NCBI GenBank assembly: GCA_900239685.1 | Contig: OENT01000390.1 | Location: 60,050-124,049, forward strand | Source of the DNA: Rotaria macrura | Lineage: Eukaryota; Rotifera; Eurotatoria; Philodinida; Philodinidae | Direction: 5' to 3' | DNA: 64,000 nt | In this document: piece by piece, positions 48,943-63,082 of the stretch | Position numbering within the stretch: position 1 is the first letter of the stretch | How the letters are laid out: each line of letters starts with the position of its first letter | The notes under the pieces: model-generated | The model's database searches: none | What the model was told of the DNA's origin: nothing | The model's input: the letters and a program-made list of their open reading frames with translations, nothing else | Program-made: the position numbers and the translations under genes

Positions 48943-49652
48943 GTTCAACGACAAAGAATGAAACTGGAAAAAAAAGAATCTATTGATACTAGTATCTATC
49001 TCTCACTATATATACATTTGTGTCATTTCATTCGATATTTGTCTTGGTAAATTTTTTCTTTAAATTAGATCAATACATACAGTGTTTCCAAAATATATAT
49101 TCTGTTTGTTTATCTTTTCATATTTGTAAGATAAGTTTCTTTTTAATCATGTTTTTCAAATGAGATAAACGGTGACTTCTGCGTATAATTATGAGACACA
49201 TTTATTCTATGTTTGTTTTTTCTTTGAACACTAATAAAAAATGAAACAAAACATTCTTCTTATTTAATATCGATTTCATCATATAGAAAGACATTATTAT
49301 AGTTCGTAGAATATCGACATGAACACAATTGATCACATGTTCGATGTCTGCCGTATAGAAATTATGTCACATCAACTAAACAAGAGATAATACAATCTGT
49401 CATAACTAAACACACACACACATTGTATAATTGATCTTTTACAAGCGAACAAGATATTCAGTTTCGGTGTATGTTCATGTAAGATTTTTGAGAAAGGGGA
49501 ACTTTGAATAAAGATAACATTAATTAATTATCTGTATTAATACTATAAAATTCATATGATTAAAATGTAGATTGTTTTTCAAGTAGGCGGTAACTATTTG
49601 TTGAAAAAAGAAGTTGTCTTTTTGTTAATTCTATTGAATTATTATCGGCACT
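48943..49652. other. 3' flank of the phosphorylase kinase gene
   Basis: AT-rich; AATAAA near 49231 may serve as a polyadenylation signal. No other feature recognised. Confidence 0.4.
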
Positions 49653-50235
49653 ATGTTTTTTGTGTACTCAAAAAGTGAGTACACTACTAAAATCGGTCAG
49701 TGTGTCCGTCCGGCCGTCCGTCCGTTTATTCGATAACTCTTCACAATTACATTCGATTGAGTTGAAATTTTGTGCACAGAATTGTCTCCTCAATATCTAG
49801 GTCAAGTTCGAAGATGAGAAGGATCCGTCGAGAAATGGCTGAGTTATTGAAAAAATTGTCATTTTTCACCAAGCAATCCCTGATGGGTGGGGTACAGGGA
49901 TTTTTTCAAAAAAAACTTCTTTCTCAGAATTATCCACAACGTATATAAATCGACTCAGTTTTTAACGCTGATTCCCAATCTGATATTAGTTTTGAACTAA
50001 ATCGCAGCTTTCTAACAAAAAATTGGCTGCAAAAAGGTCTCAAATGCACAAAAACTGCATCTAGAAACAAAACTGCCTAGATATGTCTGAGATGATCAGT
50101 AGTTTTGGAGTATCCCAAAAAGGTTTACCAAGATACTTCATCCGTGCACACATTCTAGAATGACTGATTTGTCTCATTCACTTTTTGAAGTACACATAAC
50201 TCTCGGACATAAGTCCGAAGTTTTCACATTTATTT
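49653..50235 (-). repeat. Dispersed ~0.55 kb repeat, copy 4
   Basis: Reverse-complement copy of 33754-34310, slightly longer (about 583 bp). It carries the terminal palindrome TGTGTACTCAAAAAGTGAGTAC and ends in TTTTCACATTTATTTAG. Confidence 0.85.
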
Positions 50236-52985
50236 AGGATAACTAGACTGAATCCCTTTTATGAAAAGTTCTATGAACTCTTGGATAATTGAAAAAGATT
50301 CTAGTCATCTTTTGAACATACAAATATCACGCTGTTCATGAAATAAGATAATCCATTTTGTTGTACCATACCTCAGGATCATTGGATAGGTATATTGGCA
50401 AGTGTCTATGATTGCCCAGGACGAAGCTGCTCAAGAGAGTGTTATAAATCGTCTGACAGCCCTCGTGATCAAAAGTAAGGATTCGAAGATCCCTTCTCCC
50501 TCCCCATGAAAATGAATTAAGTAGCACTTGAACTATCCAAAGGCGTCGGAATCCAGTATTCCGACCAGGGTCGCGATCATTCCGACAACTTCCTATTGGA
50601 ATCCAGTATCCAGGATTGTGACAACTTCCAGCGGATTTCTATCGGATTCGATAGTTTCACAATAGGATCCAACGGAGTTCACGAATTGGATCAGCAGTCC
50701 AGAGTCGTCTATAAAATATGATGTCAAATTTTTCAGTCGTCAAACTTCTCTTCATTATTCATCATACAATTGGTGTAATCTTCACAAATAATATCAATGT
50801 GAATGTCAATATGATATTTCACTATTTTTTTATTATCTTTTCGCGCTTTGCAGACACATACACAAAGCAAATTAATTTTTATTCATAAGACTCTTTATTT
50901 CATAAAAGAGAATGTTTTTATTTTACAATTTTTCCTGTCAGCATGATAGAATATGAAAAAGTCACCCTATGCATATCTTTGGTAGCAAACAAGAATTTTT
51001 AAATAATTCTACGTCATCTTTTCAACTATTTTTCAGAAGTTTTATTTTCAATTATTACGCATATTCTAAACTGTGACGTATAGTGATACGTATACATTAT
51101 TTATAGTATCAACAATTTATGAATCATGATATGCTGCTTAGTTGTTATTCAGTAATTTTATTTCAAAGCAGGAATGAAGAATATATTATAACAGATCATA
51201 CTGTTTAACTTCTGGTCTATGAATTAAAATAAATTGTTAGAAAAATGATTTTCCTGTCAAAGAAAAAAATATCTTTTGATTATTTGTAATTTTGCGTTCG
51301 ATTATGAAAGTCTTAGATTTTAAAACTTCTACTACAAATGTTGGTCAAGTTTTATGTATTCATATACTACATTTATTTTCTTTCTTAGTAACTATGACTA
51401 AAATGTTTAAATGATGCCCTTTTGGTTTCTATTACCTGAATTGGGAAAAATCAATGCAATAAACTTTTTCTATCTAGTGATTCATATCTATTTAGAAAAC
51501 AACATAAAAAGAGATTAACCATTCATTTAGTCGATATACATCTGACGTAGTCAAAAATGATTCGTACCAAAGCCTAGAATTTATGGTACTTAACGTCATT
51601 CTATTTTGTATATACGTAATAAGTTTTGAGTCACTCCGTTACATTGTGACGCATTTACTACAGCGTATGACATGATAAGTTTCTCGTGTTTAGTTCCTAA
51701 AATACTTGTGAATCATTGTAAAATGGATGATGTAAACCAAGAGATACAACTTCGTACATATTCCAATGAAGTAAAAGATAATTAAGTTTGCATTTAGAAA
51801 ATTCTTTTGTATTCATGCTATCGAAACGATATAGTTTCTGTATATGAATCAAGTTCGTTGAAATGATTCAGTTTCCTACAGAGAGAATATTTCCAAATAT
51901 CGTGGTAATGTTATATAAGTCACTAGTCTTCACTCAGGTTCGTAACCATCGAATACTGAGTTACTGATAATGAATAAAACGCAATCTCATAAATTTATTA
52001 CCTTTACATTTTATATCTTATTGTAAGACATATCTACACAGTAACATTTTAATACATTAGAAATGATCTGATATAATTGTGAATAGAACATGTCAATGTA
52101 TCACATGTGAACGGTGCCGATCTTTCGATGTTAATCATTATAGTAAAAAGAAAATATATATTCAAGAAATAATTGCCACTGTTAAGGTTAAAATATTCAA
52201 AACTTTCTCCATAGGTGCATTATAACTCAATTATTAATTATTCTCTTTTTGTCTATTTTTAAACCTAACTGTAGTATTAACTCATTAAATTAAAAACTTG
52301 TTTTGAATAAAATCATTAACTTAGACAACCGCATACATTACGACAGACGACAAGACTTTATGAGAATTTTTCATATTTTCAGACTAATTAAGTATGAAAC
52401 TTACCACTGATTCTCTTTGTTTACAAGTTTCATCTCACTCAAAAAACTCTTCTATTGGTCGATTGAATGATTTTGCTGACTGCAACGTCAAATAGATATT
52501 GAGATATTTAATAGAAAAAAAATTCCGAGATAATACTTTCAATGGCTGTATCTTTTACTTTTATTAAACTAGAACATACTTATCCAAGTGTGCTTTATGT
52601 CAAGAATAGTATCATCGTTATCACACAATGTAGATCTTATTCGTACGTAGTTCCCATCCAAACTGTCAAAGTTAGAAATCTCGATTAAATGTAAAATATT
52701 TATTTTTTTCAAATGATCTTTTCTGTTTGAATCGAATGAGACTTATTTATAATTCACAAAAGGCAATCATGCCATGAAAGAACATTCATTCGTTTTAGTT
52801 AGTGATCGTAAATCTTAGTCTCCTTTTATGTCGTAATACTGCTTGAAAAAAATTCAGTTGACAATACTTTCCGCTTATAAAGATGAATTACATTGGTTAA
52901 AAGCATTTTCAATGACAAGCAAAGATAAAGAGCGACAGAAAAAAGACGGCAAGGTTTTGTTGAAAATTTTTTAATTCGTATAAGT
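50236..52985. other. Gene-poor region with a small GC-richer pocket
   Basis: Positions about 50360-50720 are less AT-rich than their surroundings. They include an open minus-strand frame (50336-50527, 63 codons, no family recognised) and a short duplicated unit near 50549-50630 (GGAATCCAGTAT and GACAACTTCC each twice). This could be a worn element or pseudogene remnant. The rest is featureless AT-rich DNA. Confidence 0.4.
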
Positions 52986-53534
52986 TTAACGACGTCGTCC
53001 CACGATGCCAGATCGCCATATACCTTGACCTAATGTATTCGCTGATGCTCCAGCATTAGGTATTGTTTCAAAGTTTAAGCCTTGTTCATCTTTTTTCGTG
53101 AAAAGCCAAAAACGTTTTCCACGTAAATATTCCATTGGACCTAGTATGTACGAAGAAATATTTAATTATAATTATTTAGTTTTCATCTTTGAATATTAAC
53201 GTACGATTTGTTTTACTAGCCCAATCGAAATATCTTTCAGCTGATTCTGAACGACGATCATTAAGAACTGGATAGATTAGCTGTGGAAATGACTTTTTCA
53301 ATGATTCATACTCATCGTTCAACGAAGGTGTTTCATCTGCCGAGTAAGATGATTTCAACGCAATAACATCACTGGAGTCTTGATTGGGAATACTGAATGA
53401 ATGAACTGTATCTATTCAAACATAAGTATATTCATCTAATTGATTCAAGTGAAAAACATAACAGTATACAAACTTGAGATAAAATTCATGTAAACAATAA
53501 ATAAAAGAATGCATATATAGTTGGATGTCTTCAT
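52986..53534 (-). CDS. Small secreted precursor, probable neuropeptide prohormone
   Basis: Three exons (53534-53474, 53411-53205, 53140-52986) in phase 1 give 140 aa. Seen: a signal peptide (hydrophobic YICILLFIVYMNF, residues 6-18), an acidic Ser-rich middle, dibasic RR at 73-74, GKR at 97-99, KK at 105-106, and a C-terminus that ends exactly in GRRR. Gly before dibasic sites is the C-terminal amidation signal, so cleavage would yield peptides ending PMEYLR-amide and GIWRSGIV-amide. There are no cysteines after the signal peptide. I do not recognise the peptide family. It could instead be another small secreted protein with a basic tail. Confidence 0.7.
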
Positions 53535-56500
53535 GGATTGATAGAGTTTATTGTAAAAAATAATGTATTGAGTTATTTCAATAGAATAAATACGAAGTTT
53601 TCCTTTTTATAATCAAATGTTAATCACTGAAAGAAGAGGCGTCAAGCATGCTGACTTAGAAAAGTGCTAGAATAAATGATGAAATGAACAAAAAAAAAAT
53701 TTTTTTATTCATCTTAAATATAGTTTTTTTTTAATTGAACATATGTGAAATGAATAATGGTATGAGACAGATGGTTACTAGAATCAATCAACTAAAAGAA
53801 AATGATGTAATTATAGCAATAATGAGCCTTCCTCTGTTGTGAGATAATACATATTTACTATATTTGTAAGACAGAAAAGCCGAGATAGATAAGATAACAT
53901 GAAATTTTATGATTTTATCGTGTAGCATACCTTAATCAACAGTTCTCATGCATGATATAGTTAAAACTTCCGTTTTTTTGAATGGGGGAATATGAAAAAA
54001 ACATTTGTTGAAATAGAATAAAACTTTGAACATATTTACAAATTCACACAACTCCATCGGACATGTTTAGAAACTATAAATAATTTTCTTTTCACGTTTT
54101 ATCTAATATTCTCTGGAATCTATTGTACAAAATTGATTATCAATATGGACAGATTAATAGTAGAGCATGAACTTACGCTCGTTCATAGATACAACTTTTG
54201 AATAGGACAATTTTTAGTGTACAAAAAATCGGTCTCTCTTTCATTGGTTCTTGTATTACAATATACGACACGATCACGGGTTACAGCGATTGTAGTCTTT
54301 GTAATAAAAGTAAACTTTTGGAAATTTTTATCATAAGTAGAACTAGTTTAGATCTATCATTAATACAAATTTCATCTATATCTCTTCAACTGCTGCAGAA
54401 TTATTCCAAAAATAGTAACAGTTACGGAATTTCTACACAATTAAATTTCTTTTAGAGTGACTTGAAGTAAATGATTTATGCACCATAGAACAAAGAATTC
54501 AAATGAAGGTTACATTCAAAAGTTGTTGAGCTTCTAACAATCTACGAGAATATCAGATCGCTCATGATCCATTTTTTCTTTAATTTAAGCAGAGAAAGGT
54601 TTTGTAACTTAACCATTTCAAATTGTAAAGATAAAACTGGTCTTTTTTTCTGATACACGAGTACCAAAAAACCTGTTGTACCTTTTGAGTGAAATTCCTC
54701 GACAGATTTCTATTTCAACAAGCGGGGTGGGGTGGGCTGGAGTTTAACGTCAGTCCTCTTGTCGTTTTCAGCAAGGTTGATAATCCAAATTTACAACCTT
54801 CCCCATACGAGAGCAATGATCAGCGGTCGTACCGTAGAGTAAAAACTTTTGTTTGTGGGCGATTTTTCTTTAAGGGTCCGAATGATAGTAAACATATAAT
54901 GAGTCCAGAAATTATTTAGAATGCATGGTTGATTGATTTCATTTAGATTTAGATTCAGTCCTCTTAGACGTTAGTTTTACTTAGTGGTTACTTTCGTGTG
55001 AGACGAAATTCAAGTTCATCTACTATGACTTGGCTTCCTTCTCTTGATTACGATGTATGCCTGTCGGAGTAGTTCACGCTTGTTGTAACTGATATTTTGA
55101 CATCAAATCTAGATCGATATTCGATAGTGTAAAATTTCAAGATTTTTGTATTTTCTTCATTCCTAACCTTGAGAGTATGGTAGATGTAAACAAGTATATA
55201 TATATTCGTTTAATTCATTTTTTGTTCTTTACCTTTTATTGTTACTTTCCCCTATTCTAAGGTGCAATGAAAATTCTCACTAGACATGATTTGAAATTTC
55301 AATTTTGACTTAGCAAAAATAAAATCGCAATGTTAAACATAACATACATACGACAGTTGTTCATGTCTCTATGATAGTCTGTTCATTTCAAAATACTCGA
55401 TTTCACTGATATTTACAAAACTCAAATGAAGATGATGCAAACAAAAGAAATATTCTCGTTATTTGAATGAGTTTACCAATAATCCACAGACACGTACCTC
55501 TGAATCAGAAATTAGACACATCCAAAGTTCTTCTCATCCAACGATTTGAACTTTCCATGTATACAGTACCATGAATTCCGTTGTTATGAAAGTCTAGAAT
55601 GTCGCATGGAATGTGTAAGTATCGAATAGTGTATACATACACGCCATGGACGATTGCATGAGGATTTTCTCTGATTTTGTTCTTCTAGTTGAGAACTATG
55701 GCTTGATTAATTATTAGTAATAGAATGTGTGACTATCTATGAAAAGACTTGACTTTGAAAGAAGACATGTTTAGGAATAAATTGATTCTGACACTAAAAA
55801 CAGCTAAGCCCCACGAATGTAGAAAAGTTATCAGATGTACATAGATGAGAAAGCAAGAAACAGAGACAATCAACTTGAAAGTAGACACGAAAATACTTGT
55901 AAATATGTCATTCTATCGTGCATCTGCATGAATATCATGAAAAACTAATACGTGTAGCATCAAAGTTACAATCATCTTCTAGCTAAATGCTACATAGAAT
56001 CTATCATACTTCACTTTTCAGTTGTCACCATTTCTTGTAATTAAACTTCAATATGATGTGCTCCAATTATACACCCAGAAGAGGGGTAGACAGCCTTTGC
56101 CGTAAACTCCTGTTATGATAGTTCTATCGAGGTATTGGAAAAATGCATGAATAATCCAATGATACCAAGTTTGAACAATACAATGAAACATCCACCAGTT
56201 AAAGTAGTACCGATTTTTCAAATCATCATCATTGCTTTCTTATAGCAATCTATGTTTCAATCAGTAGTATTTAAGAATATTTTCATTACATTTACCTGAA
56301 CAATGATTGTCCATCACAGTTTTGTACGTGTAGGTCCTAGTTAATATCTTCAAAACACTGCAAGAAGTCTTCGTGTTCAAGTTCGAATACATTGTGAAAT
56401 GTCGTACTTGTTTCTCAGGTGTCAGAGTTAAAACGAATGAGTGTATGACAACAATGATCTACTCTTTTTTTTATTCTAGTTTGTTAATGAACTAATATGT

Positions 56501-56937
56501 ATTCGTGACAAATATCTATGATCATGTTATGTAATAGATCACGTATGTATGTGACCTGTCATAAAGGATAAACAAATTTAACTACTATACTCTCACAAGC
56601 CAGTATTCATGATTTAAGTCGACCGCGCAGGTGCCTTTTTCCTTTTGAACTTTGAACTTAGAATGGCGGTTTATTACACGTTTTCTAAATAAAACGTCCA
56701 TTTAAACAGGGACGATAAAACATCTACACATTTTTTTTTGTTAATTCCATTTGTCAAAATATAAATTTATTCTTTTAATTCATGATGAAAATCTGAATTC
56801 AACATAAACCAAAATTTAGAACATAATTCGAAGAATTCAATGTTTTCATTTTTTTTAAACCTCAACTATCAAGTCAACATATACAATATATATTTTCTAT
56901 TTCAAAATTACACTAATATAGAAAAGATTATAAATTG
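53535..56937. other. Gene-poor AT-rich region
   Basis: About 3.4 kb. The frame at 54689-54919 sits in a G-rich patch (GGGGTGGGGTGGGCTGG near 54725) and matches no family. No repeat copies or RNA genes were recognised. Confidence 0.5.
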
Positions 56938-58763
56938 TTAAAGAACATCGAAGACGTCAGTCATCAGTTGAATTATTTTATTCTTTGTTTGTTCATGCTA
57001 AAATAAGAAGAATAGAGAAATGCAACAGTGACTATTAAATGAACATCAAAAATGTATTTACTTGTTGTCTAGCTGCTTCTACACGTTTTTCCATCGTATA
57101 TACATCTTTATATAAATTTGGATCATCCACTGATCTCTTAATCAATTCATAGGCAACAGTTGCACGTTCAAATTCAGCTGTACGTTTATCGAAATTTTCT
57201 TTTTGTTGAGCTAATTCACTGAATCATAAAAGACATCGAATTAGTTATTTGTTTTTAAGAAAAATATTTCAACTAACACTTGAGCATTGGTAAGCATGGT
57301 TGTAAATGATGAATCATTCTCTGTACCTATTGGATTGAGAACACGTAATTTTTCGGTTGTTTCTCTTGTACTTTCAATATCTCGTGTAAGACGATCAATG
57401 TTACTTGAAAGATTTCTAAAAACAAAATCATTCGTAACTATATCGAATCTAATATTTGATTATCTCACTGAATAGTTATAGCACGTGGCGTAAGTCCATC
57501 GAGTTGTTCACACATTGCTTTAACACTTGTAATTGCTGGTTCAAGTACATTATGTTGCTTATCATCTTGTAATTGACGAGCATGTTTCATTAAATGTATT
57601 TCACTTTGCAACTGTAGAAATGAAATTCTTTTATACGATCTATTGAAACATTTGAAGAAAAAAAACTACGTACTTTAGCATTTTCTTTGAGATAATTTCC
57701 ATTTTCACAAAGAATATCATTGAGTGATGATACCATCAATTGACTTTCTAGTAATTTCTCACGAGCTTTCAATGCTTCTAATGCACTATCAAGTTCATTC
57801 TAAACACACGCAGACATACAAAAAAAAAATATTTACTGCAAAACTCATAACGTACATCTGTTTTTTCTAAAGTCGAATAATTATTTTGTGTTCGAAGAAT
57901 ATCAACATTGAGCTTGTCAATTTGTTTCGTTGTGTCGACTTTAATTCCTGTCTGCTTCTTAATTTCAGTTTTATACTAGTGTTATTAAAAGAACGAAACG
58001 AATAGAATATTCAATTTTTAGAATTTAATCTATCGATTTTATTTTTACTAATTCGATTTGTTCTTTATTTGAAGCTATTTCTTCTTGAAAGAAATTTATT
58101 TCATTGTTCATCTTTTTTGCTTCCATTCGTAATGCAGCCTAGTACAAATTAAAAAAAAAACTAAACGATTCGTACGAAGAAGAAAAGACATGTTCGATTT
58201 TTACATCTTCTTTTTGAAGAGCTTCTATTGAACCCATAGTTCGTTTGAAAAGAAGTAAGCAATCTGCTAATTGATGTAAATGCATCAGACGCTCTTCTTG
58301 ATCTAGTTTAATATGAAAACTTAAGAAATTCATACGTAAATATCAACATACTTGATACTGTAAGCAACCAAAGACCATAATGACCTTCATCTGCTTCAGC
58401 TTCATCATTTTCACAATCAGCAATTGTATGTAGAAAATTTCTTTGCAAAAAAATAAAGAGAAATGTTTTTTTTTTCAGATGAAAACAAAATAATCTATAT
58501 CAATTACAAAAAGCAAGCGGCTGCTTGAAGACGATCAATAGGAGCATGCTGTTGTGTTGTAAAAAAGTCACCAAAATAGGTACTTGTAAGTTCAAATGCT
58601 AAATCTTGCAATTTATCTGTCTAAATAAGATTCAATCGAATAAAGTTCTATACATTTAACAAATAGCTACTTTTTCAATGTCAGCCCATGTATATTTCTT
58701 TTTAGAATCAGGTAGTAATTGTCGAATTTTATCAACAAGTTGTTGTTCTCTATTAGATCCCAT
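56938..58763 (-). CDS. Coiled-coil protein with helical N-terminal domain, family not assigned
   Basis: Eleven exons (58763-58671, 58620-58508, 58440-58352, 58302-58205, 58138-58049, 57975-57856, 57799-57674, 57611-57469, 57415-57278, 57218-57062, 56997-56938) sum to 1227 nt, 408 aa. Residues 1-110 form a predicted globular, helical, Trp/Tyr-containing part (KYTWADIEK, LQAAACFLNFLHTIADCEND, GHYGLWLLTV). From about 115 to the end it is heptad-rich coiled coil with few prolines. Globular head plus long coil is the architecture of kinetochore, augmin or ciliary proteins, but no diagnostic motif was recognised, so no function is claimed. The junction of exons 9 and 10 needs the second of two overlapping GT donors (CAAGT then GTTAGT). 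The many in-phase junctions make it a convincing gene. Confidence 0.8.
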
Positions 58764-61700
58764 TGTTCTTTAACAAGATAGAATGACGATATGACAAGAA
58801 ACGAACTGATTGATCTATTCAGTAACGTCTTTGTCTCATAGCATAGACGAATGGCATTGGTTCATTCGTTTTCGTACGTATACGTACCCCTCGATCGATC
58901 TATGGTTGGCTATCAGATGAAAATGACAGTTAATCGTTAGTGACATCTAACATTTTAGAGAATTGCATGAAAACATTTTGCTTCGATCAGTGTAATAACT
59001 CTATTCTTCGAATGTAGAATTAACGATGGAGGCAGAAAATATGTAACAGTTTTTGAAAGCATAATCCTTGTGAAGATCTCTTTCGAAACGTCGAGACACT
59101 TCATCTCACTGTACAATTCTATTTCTCTATATAGTCAAGCACTACTTATTACAAGTTCATTAAAAGGTACTACTATGTCTAAGGTATCAAATGAATCGAA
59201 AAAATAAAAAAATACACAGACAGTACAGAATTCTTCATTTCTGCAGTGTTATTTCAGCAATAGAACGAATGATTTTAGATGATATGTAGAATCTACTATA
59301 CCATATGTGAAATATCGCTGAGTGTGTTTGAAGTGTTTTACATCCGTGGACACTACACTTTGCACTGAACTTTTGTATTAATGCAATTTCCTTCCTAATT
59401 ATGTTACTTCGAATTTAATCGAGTACTTCAATTTCTATAAGCATACTTCTTATGTTGCCTCATAAAGTTGGTATATGTAAAAAAAAACCCTTGGTTTCAT
59501 GAATTGAAAGAGCACCACCATCTCTTTCCTTTCATGACTCACATTGAACTGTTGTTTAAGTACAATGACACCAGTTTCTCTACAAGTACATTTCAAATTT
59601 GATATCAACACAAATTACGAATGAATCCCATGCTTCTGAGTACATGAAAATTTTTTCCCAAAACGGGCATGAGCAAAAGATGATTTGAAATGAAGCCAGC
59701 AATATTGTAATAGATTGATTTGTTATTTAGCTTTTGAATTAATTTTTTTATGCTAAGAAGTTCGTTTCCATTACTAGGACAACATATTATTGTTCATGGG
59801 TATTTTCCTACACATCCGTATTGCAGTTCTAATGTCAGAATTTTATTGGAAAATAAAATTGTTAAAATTATTTGACGCGTGTGTTTATTTCTTTTTCATA
59901 TTTGACATGAGCATACCCGGGAGTATGTAAAATTTTATTTGAAACCCAATCAGTTAAGAGAACGATGGTGCTGTACTCTTTAAACTGATGAAATTCATAT
60001 GGTCATTTTTTCGTGAGCAAGTCTTGTGGAATATAAAAATTAGTACTATGTGTCGTACTTGAAATGCTCTACATGATACCAATCAACTTTAACATAAGGA
60101 AACTTTCGTTAGCACAATAGCTCGACAATGTATGTAATACATACGAGTTATGAAAGACTCCAAATGCGAGTGAAAGTGAATTAAAATAAGGTGTTGTAGA
60201 TTTCAAAAGATTGGCCCTATTTTTGTGATGGCTCATAATACCCTGGGGTATATATTAAAACAAAAATTTATTTAACATCTCGTGAAGCCAGAGTGTTTCG
60301 AAACGAGATACCTTAATTTTGTGATTGAAATAATTAAAATTTCATGATGTTTCATCAGACAAATATCTACTCTAGACAAGATTTTGCAAGTGAAAATAAG
60401 CTGACTGAATTGTTGTGCGAGGACACTGTTTATAGTAGTTTCTGCCTTCATTAATCTGCTTATTTTTGATTATAGTGACAATTCGAATATTGAATACTCT
60501 AATAATGCTGATATGCTAATATTCTAATTTCTTGACATAGCTCAAACCATCTACGTCATTTTCTTCGCGTTACTATCAATATTGACACTACACGTGTGTC
60601 TCGAATAGTTGCTACTAATCATCATGTTATATTTAGCACTATTTCGATTCGCGCAATTAATGAATATATACTCTCGTAATTATATTTATTGATCGATTTA
60701 ATGACGTCAGAGTTAACAATTTTTCATATTTAATAGGTCTTCTAATGAATAATTAGGCAAGTTTTAAAAATAGTATGAATCGGAAACATAACGTTTCGGT
60801 GTTTTTTTCAATATTCCATTTAAATTAAACTTCTTTCATATACGAAGGAAATTTAATGTTCTCAGAGTATAGCGTGTCATTGTGACTAAAAAGGCAATGT
60901 AAAATGTGTTGAACAACATAGATTTCATTGTACAGTCTGTTGAGTTTGTATTTGTAGACGAAGGCAAATAATAACATTTTATGTTGATTAATATCGTTCT
61001 GCACAAAACATAAATATGAATGTTGATGTTGATGTTGATTTCTGAAATTTTTTTTTCTTTTGCTCTCAATCTGAATAAACAAAGTTTATGCTTCTGAAAG
61101 TATCCCAGCTTTTAACAAATGTATCATAATAAGTGAAAGGTTTTTCTATTTCATATTTTAATCTTAACATACGATTTGTCAAAGCACAAAATATTTTACA
61201 AGATACAACGTGAACAGTTGCATAATTGCCATCATAGTAAAGTATATTCGAATTGTTTGCTTCGTATTTTCAAATCTATCGAAATTCTGTGAGATTAATA
61301 TTCGACGCTGCAAAACGTTTTCATTCAGAATTGTACTTGCTTTAAAAACAACAAGGGCAACAAAGTTCACTTAGTATATGGTATAGTTTTTAACGCTGCA
61401 TCTTGTGTTAAATTCTGTTTTGTTTTTCGGATATTTCAAATTAAAAAAATAAAAGTGGTTATCCTTGGCAAATAATCGGGATCGAATGAAGTAGTTTTAT
61501 GTCTCAAGAGACGGAAGGATTCGAATACAGAAGAAAATCCGGACGATAATATTTCAATCGTCATTTGTTAAATTTGAGGAAAGCCTATAGTGAATTTTCC
61601 AAACCTCGGAAAAACTGCTTCCCGTCGATTTTGATTATTCTATAAAACCTGTTCACAATTGATTTTTAGACATCATATTCATTTATTTTAATTAACTTGC

Positions 61701-63080
61701 ATATAGCTATAGTGCATATTGAAAAATTCACAATTGAAAATCAAAATCAAACGTTCTTTCATTGTTATTAGATTCCATATGAGTGGATAACATTTGATTA
61801 GTGTTAGCATTCTTATACAGAAAGTTTCTTAAATTTTTTCAGTCATCTTTAAAATGTGTTATTCTATGAAGAACTTTAATGAAAAATCTACTTGTCGAAA
61901 TAGTCGCGTTAGACAAATAGTATTCATGAATTATATTGTAAAATAATAAACAGATCATAATGTATCCGTTTTCATCATCGATTGAAAAATTCAATTTAAA
62001 GTTAATATTGAATAATTATTGAACATGTTAATACTGAAGTCTATTCTATCAGCATAGATTAATTCAAAGTATGAACGATAAAAAAACGAATAGCCATTTT
62101 CTTCAATATTAGTAATTTATTTGAGATGTTGTACAATTATGATTGATTTTTTTAGAATATTCCAACACGCACAAAAACAGTATGATGATAAAGAAAAAGA
62201 TGTTCATGGATAGTTCGATAGACTGTCTTGAATAGTTATGCTAGTGATGTCTCTAGAAGATCGGTAAATTCATGTAAAAATTGAATGTCGTACGAGAGTT
62301 CGAGATGTGGATTGAAAAATAAAGTCATACTTTCTTCTGAATTAATCGTTACAATTCAAGTGTGAATATCGACGATGATAAAGTATAAACGAAAAACGTA
62401 TTAGAAAAAATTCAAAATAAGTAAAAAAAAGAATAAGTTGTATTACTAACAAATAATTCAATTGTTGAACGAGTAATTGATTTCGTATCAGCGATTGTTA
62501 TTGCTTGGCAAAGAAGATAGCAAGTATTGAGAATATTCAAAATAATACTTTGGAAAACTTTAAATTTTTTCTTAACATCCTCTTGATTTATGAAGGAAGA
62601 GAAATACTAGTCACTGTCGGTGGTTGTACTCGCCGTTTGCCTTGCCGAATATATTCTTCATTGTAAGTTCAATCAATAAATAAGTACAAAAGAAAATACC
62701 GTAAGTAAGGTTACGAAACGAACATTGATTGTTTTGAATTTCATAAAAAACAAGTACTTGCTCATATATTAAACATCAAAATACAAGACTGCCGATAATC
62801 AATCGTATGGCTATCTTCGATGAACTCAACCGGCCCCAGTAAACTTTGCAAGAGCTTGCGAGATAACGGTCGATTATTGCCTAATTACTAAAATAACGCG
62901 AAATAGTAATTGGAATATAGAACAAATAATACCGGATTTTAGAACACCAAAGGAAATTGTTAACCACTTGAATATTAAAAGTAAAGAATTCTTGAGAGAA
63001 AAGCAAGATTGAAAGTGAAATATTGAGAAGCACTCAAAGCTAAAAAACCATACATAATACAAGGATTTTTACAAAGATTC
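58764..63080. other. Long gene-poor AT-rich region
   Basis: About 4.3 kb upstream of the coiled-coil gene. Only short chance frames (60825-61082, 61179-61370, 62874-63062). No recognisable exon, RNA gene or copy of the repeats described elsewhere. Confidence 0.5.
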
Positions 63081-63082
63081 AG

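Noticed and set aside
50336-50527. 63-codon minus-strand frame in a GC-richer pocket
   Set aside because: No recognisable motif, no splice partners; kept only as a possible remnant in the regional note.
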